In this document: positions 58,338 through 64,000 of the stretch, in pieces | Numbering within the stretch: position 1 is the stretch's first letter | Layout: each line of letters starts with the position of its first letter | Program-made: the position numbers and the translations under genes | Notes under the pieces: generated by a model | Databases searched by the model: none | What the model was told of the DNA's origin: nothing | What the model saw: only the letters and a program-made list of their open reading frames with translations | Assembly: GCA_031082005.1 (NCBI GenBank) | Contig: JAVHLR010000001.1 | Location: forward strand, 811,251-875,250 | DNA length: 64,000 nucleotides | Source: Patescibacteria group bacterium | Lineage (GTDB): Bacteria > Patescibacteriota > Patescibacteriia > 2-12-FULL-60-25 | Direction of reading: 5' to 3'

Positions 58338-59363
58338 TTACCCCATTTTGAACCCCAACAGACTCTTATGCGCAATCGTATAATCGATCGCCCGCTTCAA
58401 CCCTTCATCCAATCTGACGAGCGGCAACCATCCCAACCTCTCTTTGGCTTTGGCGATATCCGGCAAACCTAACTCCGACATGAACAAGAGCGGCGGTTCG
58501 AAGGTGATGTGCGAAGTCGAACCCGTCATCTCGATGATCCGCTGCGCGACATCCACGAGCGGCATATCCAAATCGCTGCCGATATTCACCGGACCGATAT
58601 CGTTCGGCGCAGCCATGAGCTTAGTCATCCCATCCACGACATCCGAAACATACACGATTGACGTGCGGAAAGTCTCGTCACCATAAATGACGAGGTCTTT
58701 GTTATCCAAAGCGTTAGTGACGAAATCCGGGATCATCTGGCCGTCGAACAAGGGCATGCGCGGACCATATGTACGGAAGATACGCGCAATCCTCGTCTCG
58801 ATCCCATGCACCTGCCGATACGTCTCGAACATCGTCTCGGCATAACGCTTGCCTTCGTCATAGCATGCACGTTGGCTCAACATATCGACCGAACCGAACA
58901 TGTCCTCCTTATACGGCGCGTTATCCGCGAGCCGCGGGCCGTACACCACGGAAGCCGAAGCCTGCATGATCTTGGCGTGATAACGCACCGCCAAATCCAA
59001 GACATTCTTCACGGCCAACGAATTCGCCAAAAGCGTCTGCAGTTTATATTGATCAAATTTCTTCGGACTGGTCGGACACGCCAAATGATAGATCTCCTGG
59101 ATGCCTTGGAATTTTATCTTGAACCTCCCTAATTCAGGGAAGATCTCCGGATCGAAAGACTGTGTGAAGTCATGACGGATGAATTCGAAATCCGGATTCT
59201 TCAGCAGATGGTCGATATTCGATTCCTGCGAGGTGATGAAATTATCCACGCAGATGATCCGCGCTCCGCCCTCGAGCAATTTTTCGCACAAGTACGAACC
59301 GATGAAACCGGCGCCGCCCGTGACCAGTATATTCTTCTTTTCGAGATCCAACTTTTCATCCAT
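58338..59363 (-). CDS. NAD-dependent epimerase/dehydratase, UDP-glucuronate decarboxylase-like (copy A)
   Basis: This 341-residue extended SDR has the NAD site ILVTGGAGFIGSYLCEKLL (about 14-32). Catalytic residues are in MQASASVVYGP and RACYDEGKRYAETMF (YxxxK). The CYDEGKR segment and IARIFRTYGPRM are typical of UXS-type UDP-glucuronate decarboxylases. The enzyme would provide UDP-xylose or a related nucleotide sugar for the nearby glycosyltransferases. It is clearly paralogous to the next gene, 7 bases upstream. Confidence 0.92.
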   Translation of the reverse strand: MDEKLDLEKKNILVTGGAGFIGSYLCEKLLEGGARIICVDNFITSQESNIDHLLKNPDFEFIRHDFTQSFDPEIFPELGRFKIKFQGIQEIYHLACPTSPKKFDQYKLQTLLANSLAVKNVLDLAVRYHAKIMQASASVVYGPRLADNAPYKEDMFGSVDMLSQRACYDEGKRYAETMFETYRQVHGIETRIARIFRTYGPRMPLFDGQMIPDFVTNALDNKDLVIYGDETFRTSIVYVSDVVDGMTKLMAAPNDIGPVNIGSDLDMPLVDVAQRIIEMTGSTSHITFEPPLLFMSELGLPDIAKAKERLGWLPLVRLDEGLKRAIDYTIAHKSLLGFKMG

Positions 59364-59370
59364 ATATTTT

Positions 59371-60384
59371 TTAGAATGAGACTAAATTACGATGCGACTT
59401 TGAAAAATCTATCATCTTCTGCAACCCGTCATCCAATCTGACGAGCGGAATCCAACCCAGGATATCCCTGGCACGCGTCACATCCGGCATCCCTGCTTCG
59501 ACGTAATGCGAAAAAGGCATCTCGAACCTGACCTGCGAACGCGAACCCGTCATCTCCAATATCTTTTGCGCGACCGATACGAGGCGCAGCTCCTGGTCTG
59601 ATCCGAGGTTCAAAACGGTGATATCCACCGGCGTCGACATGAGCCTAACCATTCCATCCACGATATCCGTCACGAACGCCAAAGACGTCCGTGTCTCCTC
59701 GGAACCGGTTATAACGATATCACTGTTATCCAACGCATTCAGGATCATGTCCGGGATCAGGTTACCGTCGAATATCTTCATGCGCGGGCCGTACGTCCGG
59801 AAGATGCGCGCGATCTTCACATCCAAACCATAGACGTCGGCATAGGTCTGCATGATGGCTTCGGAGAAACGCTTGCCTTCGTCGTAAGCGCCGCGCGAAG
59901 TCAAATGGTCGATATGGCACTCGTCTGTTTCGGAATAATATTGTTTGTCCGGTTGGCGTGAACCGTAAAGCACGCTTGAGGACGCATACAGCATCTTGGA
60001 GCGGTATTTCACGGCCAAGTCCAAGACATTCTTGATCCCGACCGAATTCGTCAGCACGGTCGCTATCTTGAAATCATCGAAATGCCTCTTCGAGATGGGA
60101 CAAGCGAGATGATAGATCTCCTGGATGCCCTGGAACCTGATCTTGAAGCGCTCAAGCTCGGGCAGATTCTCGAGATCCAGCGGCTGGATGATATCGTGGT
60201 TGATGAATTCGAAGTTCGGTTCCTGCAGCAAGTGCTCGATATTGGAGAGCGAGCTGGTGATGAAATTGTCCACGCAGATGACGCGCGAATCCTTGAGCAG
60301 ACGTTCGCACAGATGCGAACCGATGAATCCCGCGCCACCTGTCACGACCACGTTCTTCCTGTCGAAAATTGGTTTGTTTTCCAT
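59371..60384 (-). CDS. NAD-dependent epimerase/dehydratase, UXS-like (copy B)
   Basis: The 337 residues have NVVVTGGAGFIGSHLCERLL, YASSSVLYGSR, RGAYDEGKRFSEAIM and IARIFRTYGPRMKIFDGNLI. It parallels copy A along its whole length, which points to a tandem duplication followed by divergence. The YDEGKR core is kept, but the residue before it differs (Ala for Cys). The two may have different substrates or form a heterodimer. Confidence 0.92.
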   Translation of the reverse strand: MENKPIFDRKNVVVTGGAGFIGSHLCERLLKDSRVICVDNFITSSLSNIEHLLQEPNFEFINHDIIQPLDLENLPELERFKIRFQGIQEIYHLACPISKRHFDDFKIATVLTNSVGIKNVLDLAVKYRSKMLYASSSVLYGSRQPDKQYYSETDECHIDHLTSRGAYDEGKRFSEAIMQTYADVYGLDVKIARIFRTYGPRMKIFDGNLIPDMILNALDNSDIVITGSEETRTSLAFVTDIVDGMVRLMSTPVDITVLNLGSDQELRLVSVAQKILEMTGSRSQVRFEMPFSHYVEAGMPDVTRARDILGWIPLVRLDDGLQKMIDFSKSHRNLVSF

Positions 60385-60395
60385 GTTTTGGTCAA

Positions 60396-60884
60396 TTATA
60401 ACCCACTCGCTCCCTCGGTGCTACCTTTAACCGGTTGTTTGCTGAATAATCTCCACGGTTCGGGATGGAAGGTAAACAGGCGATGAGCGGAAAAAGTGAA
60501 GACCGCGATGATGAATACGTTGGCTACAGCCATCAAGATGTCGTGTATATGGAAGACGTCGTGGCCCAACCAGAACAACAAGCTGCTCAAGCCGATCGCG
60601 ACCACGGCCACTGCCGCGAAACGCAGCGCAGCGCCATAAGACCTCGCCGCCAAAAAAGTGAAGCGTCGGTTGGCTTCGAAATTCGCTATCGTCCCAAGAA
60701 TGACGCACAGCGCGTATTCGAAAGTCTTCGGTCCGCCAGGCCAGACGACGCGCGACAATAAAGCGTACATCCCGATGACCAAGGCATTAGCCGAAACACC
60801 GACCGCGAAGAATATCATCAGTCGCCTCCGCTCCCTTTTTATCGCCGCCAAAATCTTGTTCACGCCATCCATCATCTGGGCCAT
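60396..60884 (-). CDS. GtrA-family membrane protein
   Basis: This 162-residue protein has four membrane helices (about 22-45, 52-75, 85-108, 112-135) and the family motif ANFEANRRFTF. GtrA proteins are thought to help move polyprenyl-linked sugars across the membrane. The ATG at 60884 overlaps the subtilase end by 13 bases; later ATGs at 60875 and 60872 are possible. It fits with the GtrB-like enzyme at 57123. Confidence 0.92.
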   Translation of the reverse strand: MAQMMDGVNKILAAIKRERRRLMIFFAVGVSANALVIGMYALLSRVVWPGGPKTFEYALCVILGTIANFEANRRFTFLAARSYGAALRFAAVAVVAIGLSSLLFWLGHDVFHIHDILMAVANVFIIAVFTFSAHRLFTFHPEPWRLFSKQPVKGSTEGASGL

Positions 60885-62731
60885 ATCTCAAACAAACGCC
60901 ATCCGTCTTCCGCTGGTTCGCCCGCCGGAGATTGCAGCCAACGCGAAACCTTCATTTCACCCTCCACGAGATTCAATCCAGTCGCATCCTCGACAAACAT
61001 CAGATGCTCACCAACCGTTGATAAGTCAAAAACACCGTTACTCGACACATCGCGCGACCGGCGCACGATCCAGCCGCCATCGCTCCTCGGCGCATCGATA
61101 TTTCCAGAAGACAACACCTTTCCGCCGTCGCCCAGCACGACCAATCGACCATCACCCGCAGCCGGCGCGACCAGGAATGAAGGAACTGGCCGGTTTACCG
61201 AAAGCGCGACCAAACCCCTCATACCTTGTCCCAGGCCGCTGACCGATTGAGGCGATGGATTTTTCTGCGCCACCAACCAGGCTCTGTCGCCTTCCGTCTC
61301 TCCCATGAAAAGCGAGTCCGAGCCCCGTGACTGCAAATCTTGAGCCGCCAAATAGAGTCCGCCGTCGACTGACCCGAGTTCTCCTGCAGCCAACAACAGA
61401 CCGTCGAAACTGAAAATACGCCACAAACCTGACGGATCGTTCTGATAAACGACGGCGATCTCGGGCAGATCGTTGCCCGTCCAACGCACAAAAGCGGCGC
61501 GCAAACCCCGCCTATCGCCTCCGCCACCGACAGAAAAACGCGTCAATTCTTTTCCCGTCGCTGCAAGCACCCTGACCTCCGGCGATCGGCCCTGATCAGC
61601 CGCTTGGAGGTGCAACGGTCCGAATGATTCCGTCTGTTCGTCATCCGACAAGGCTCGAGCCGCATCGACAATCCCGCTGCCTAACCCTGCTACGCCCTGC
61701 GGCAAACTGCTCGCCGTATCCTTAAGGCGTTCCGCCAACTCTATAGCGCCCCATTCCGGATGATGCGCTTTCAACAAAGCCGCGACCCCGCTGACCAACG
61801 GTGCGGCCAAAGACGTACCGTTTAATTCACCGACGTATCCCGAACCCGGCAAACCGGTCTTCTGATCCTTGACCGGACGCGCCGCAAAGATGTCATAGCC
61901 AGGAGCGCTCAAATCCACGCATGAACCGAAATTCGCATATGGCGAACGTCGTCGCGTTTGGTCGACGGACGAGACTGTCAAAACACCACGTCCGGCCACA
62001 CCCTTGTCGCAAGCCGGATAACCGGGCACCAGATCCAGATTATCGCCTGAACTCGTCTTTCCGTTTCCCGCCGCACTCACCACCAAGACCCCCTGCGCCG
62101 CAGCTTCGCTGATCGCATTGTCCAACCCTTGGTTGAAATCACTACCCACGAAACTCAAATTGATGATATCCGCGCCATGCGCCACTGCATATCTTATTGC
62201 GTTGATGATGTCCCCGTCCTGCCCGTAACCGTCCTGGCCCAAAACCACCAGCGGCATGATCCTGGTATTCCACGCCACGCCCGAAATTCCGATACTGTCG
62301 TTTCCTTTAGCCGCAACAAGCGAAGCGACTGCCGTACCGTGAAGATAGGCTTCCTTGCTGCCGTTGCTCGATCGTCTCGGGCGCACCTCTCCGTCGCCAT
62401 ATACGAAATTCCAGCCGTGCACGTCGTCAATATGGCCATCCTGGTCATCATCCCTGCCGTTCCCTGCGATCTCATTCTTGTTCAACCAGATGTTATCCTT
62501 CAAATCAGGATGATCGATATCGATTCCGCTATCGATAACGGCTACGACGACATCATCCGTACCGGTCGATACGTCCCAAGCCTGCGGAGCATTTATCGGC
62601 TCCAAATACCACTGTTTTCCTGCGAATGTGTCATCAACAACCGCAGCATGGACTGACTGCGTTGAAACAAAAACGAAAAATGCCGAAGCAAGAGCGTAAA
62701 AGCAAACTCCAGGGAAAACTACCCTAAACAT
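60872..62731 (-). CDS. Secreted subtilisin-like serine protease (S8)
   Basis: The 619 residues begin with a signal peptide (about 1-29). The S8 triad is D67 (VAVIDSGIDIDHPDL), H131 (YLHGTAVASLVAAKG) and S307 (ELNGTSLAAPLVSG), with oxyanion N223 (AAGN). Residues about 375-619 form a beta-propeller-like region of short repeats. No propeptide domain is evident: the mature domain begins soon after the signal. The enzyme would process or degrade proteins at the cell surface or outside. Confidence 0.95.
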   Translation of the reverse strand: MFRVVFPGVCFYALASAFFVFVSTQSVHAAVVDDTFAGKQWYLEPINAPQAWDVSTGTDDVVVAVIDSGIDIDHPDLKDNIWLNKNEIAGNGRDDDQDGHIDDVHGWNFVYGDGEVRPRRSSNGSKEAYLHGTAVASLVAAKGNDSIGISGVAWNTRIMPLVVLGQDGYGQDGDIINAIRYAVAHGADIINLSFVGSDFNQGLDNAISEAAAQGVLVVSAAGNGKTSSGDNLDLVPGYPACDKGVAGRGVLTVSSVDQTRRRSPYANFGSCVDLSAPGYDIFAARPVKDQKTGLPGSGYVGELNGTSLAAPLVSGVAALLKAHHPEWGAIELAERLKDTASSLPQGVAGLGSGIVDAARALSDDEQTESFGPLHLQAADQGRSPEVRVLAATGKELTRFSVGGGGDRRGLRAAFVRWTGNDLPEIAVVYQNDPSGLWRIFSFDGLLLAAGELGSVDGGLYLAAQDLQSRGSDSLFMGETEGDRAWLVAQKNPSPQSVSGLGQGMRGLVALSVNRPVPSFLVAPAAGDGRLVVLGDGGKVLSSGNIDAPRSDGGWIVRRSRDVSSNGVFDLSTVGEHLMFVEDATGLNLVEGEMKVSRWLQSPAGEPAEDGWRLFEIWPR

Positions 62732-62805
62732 GACCTTATGGTAAGTCCTCGGCCAACAACGGGCAAATGCTGGACGAAACGGCTAAAATTTGACACTCTA
62801 ATGCC

Positions 62806-64000
62806 ATGTTCAACTTCGGACTCAAACTGAAAAGGCTCATCCTCGTAGCCGGCGATTTTGCCGTCTTCCAACTCGCCCTGATACTGACGCTCTTGCTGCG
62901 CTATGGACGGATAGAAATCGCGACATGGGAAATGCACGCGCTCCCCTTCACGACGCTGGGTTTCATCTGGCTGCTCGTCTTCTACATCGTCGGCCTGTAT
63001 AACCTCAAACTCGTCAAAGACAACCTGGCGTTTTTCCGCACCTTCCTCGAAGGCATGCTGGCCAACTTAGTCATCGCCCTGGCTTTCTTCTATCTTTTCC
63101 CGATGTTCGGGATCGCGCCTCGCACGAATCTTATTTTGGACTTCGCGCTCATCCTGCTTCTCGGTTATGCCTGGCGTCTGGCTTTCAACCGCTATATCGC
63201 TCCATCTTTGTTCCGCAACCGCATCCTGTTCGTCGGACATGCGAACGACGCCGAACGCCTGCACAGCCTGCTGAAGACCAGTGCCATGGGTTTTGAGCTT
63301 GTGGCCGTTGCCGAGACATCGCCAGGGACGCGCTTCGATGATGGCACCATCACCTGGTACGTCAGCATCGAATTGATCGATTCCATCCTGAAAGAAAAAA
63401 ATATCCATACGATCGTGCTCGGACATCGTACCGAGGAAATCCCTGGATTGCGCGATTCCCTTTATCGGACGCTGTTCACGCCGGTCGCCTTGCTGGATCG
63501 AGCTTCCCTCGAGGAAACGGTCACAGGTCGTGTGCCGTTGGAATACGTGTCACAGACCTGGTTCCTCGAGAATCTGCGCGAACACGACAAAGTCTGGTAT
63601 GACGCCGTCAAACGCGTCGCCGACATCCTGCTCGCCATCCCGTTCGGCATCTTCACCCTGCTCATCTATCCCTTTGTCGCTCTGGGAATAAAACTGACTT
63701 CCCCTGGCACTGTCTTATACTCGCATATCCGCATCGGGAAACACGGCAAACCTTTCCGCATCTGGAAATTCCGCAGCATGCGTCAGGATGCCGAAGCCCA
63801 AGGCAAGCCGCAGTTCGCCACCGCCAACGATCCGCGCGTGACGAAGTTCGGGTCTTTTCTGCGCAAGACACGTCTGGATGAGTTCCCTCAAATCTGGAAT
63901 GTGATACGCGGCGACCTCTCTTTCATCGGACCACGTCCTGAACGCCCGGAGTTCGTGGAAGAACTCACGAGGCAGATGCCCTACTACAATTTGCGTCACC
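62806..64000 (+). CDS. Polyprenyl glycosylphosphotransferase (initiating sugar transferase), cut by window edge
   Basis: About 398 residues are visible. Four or five N-terminal membrane helices lead to a CoA-binding/NAD-like domain (ILFVGHANDAERLHSLL). After a further helix comes the catalytic bacterial sugar transferase domain (HIRIGKHGKPFRIWKFRSMR, FLRKTRLDEFPQIWNVIRGD and LSFIGPRPERPEF). It transfers a sugar-1-phosphate to undecaprenyl phosphate to begin polysaccharide synthesis. Only the C-terminal tail is missing. A -10-like TAAAAT lies at 62783-62788. Confidence 0.93.
   Translation, partial: MFNFGLKLKRLILVAGDFAVFQLALILTLLLRYGRIEIATWEMHALPFTTLGFIWLLVFYIVGLYNLKLVKDNLAFFRTFLEGMLANLVIALAFFYLFPMFGIAPRTNLILDFALILLLGYAWRLAFNRYIAPSLFRNRILFVGHANDAERLHSLLKTSAMGFELVAVAETSPGTRFDDGTITWYVSIELIDSILKEKNIHTIVLGHRTEEIPGLRDSLYRTLFTPVALLDRASLEETVTGRVPLEYVSQTWFLENLREHDKVWYDAVKRVADILLAIPFGIFTLLIYPFVALGIKLTSPGTVLYSHIRIGKHGKPFRIWKFRSMRQDAEAQGKPQFATANDPRVTKFGSFLRKTRLDEFPQIWNVIRGDLSFIGPRPERPEFVEELTRQMPYYNLRH

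Overview
The window looks like a chromosome segment of a Patescibacteria (Candidate Phyla Radiation) bacterium, probably of the Parcubacteria/Uhrbacteria side. This is an inference from gene style, not from a marker gene. The signs are a compact layout with 1-10 base gaps and ATGA overlaps, a type IV pilus operon with short divergent PilM/N/O proteins and an inserted CheY-like protein, many small lipoproteins with an LGAGC-type lipobox, and a VKOR-DsbA fusion. There is also a lone PyrD, a stripped-down division set (FtsE, FtsX, an FtsB-like protein, an RlpA-like protein) and a dense glycosyltransferase region. TGA is used as a stop codon (for example in murJ and era), so the genetic code is standard and the recoded Gracilibacteria/Absconditabacteria lineages are excluded. 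All three tRNA genes encode their CCA end. Most genes lack a clear Shine-Dalgarno site and several have a -10-like hexamer 6-9 bases before the ATG.

Layout. 1-8.0 kb: type IV pilus assembly operon on the minus strand (surface protein, pilM, pilN, pilO, small protein, pilB, CheY-like, pilC, cut by the left edge). 8.1-16.6 kb: rnhA, recJ, a lipoprotein, lepA, a FecR-domain lipoprotein and murJ, separated by long-armed hairpin repeats. 16.7-21.6 kb: glycosyltransferase, SpoU methyltransferase, RlmD-like methyltransferase, era and two genes of unknown function. 21.7-31.6 kb: two envelope proteins, an oxidative-stress group (Bcp, SOD, AhpC, glutaredoxin), PepA, a HAD phosphatase, VKOR-DsbA, a nuclease, an Smr protein, and a Prs-like protein with a phosphoribosyltransferase. 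31.7-43.6 kb: tRNA-Gln, a possible split ferritin-like pair, a ferric-reductase-like oxidoreductase, pyrD, an HD phosphohydrolase, secreted FN3-like protein, ftsEX with RlpA, tRNA-Thr, tRNA-Gly and a SurA-N/FtsB/PH-domain operon. 43.7-50.3 kb: defence and accessory genes: a DUF2779 double nuclease, a HAD protein, an AT-rich three-gene restriction-modification island, a candidate small RNA and a HicBA toxin-antitoxin pair. 50.4-64 kb: PgsA and a surface polysaccharide/glycosylation region (multi-spanning membrane protein, four glycosyltransferases, DUF2304, two UXS-like epimerases, GtrA, a subtilase and a polyprenyl sugar-phosphate transferase cut by the right edge).

The most unusual signal is a family of dispersed repeats at 10331-10420, 11697-11789, 14816-14904, 16632-16722 and 58244-58336. 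Each copy has a conserved core of about 38 bases between two arms of 22-27 bases that are almost perfect reverse complements of each other. The arms differ completely from copy to copy. In four copies the arm beside the GCCCCGCAG end of the core coincides with the 3' end of a gene. Two decayed cores lie about 80 bases to the left of two intact ones. I do not recognise this family. A second, familiar repeat type (GTCATTCCCG...GGAATCCAG and relatives) is scattered mainly through the glycosyltransferase region. It has been incorporated in frame into the rlmD-like gene and, twice, into one glycosyltransferase.

Two intergenic regions look like small RNA genes: 49557-49620, with a near-consensus promoter and terminator, and about 57950-58190, which is GC-rich with nested helices. 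At 21348-21383 and 27848-27890 a promoter is nested inside the terminator of the preceding gene.
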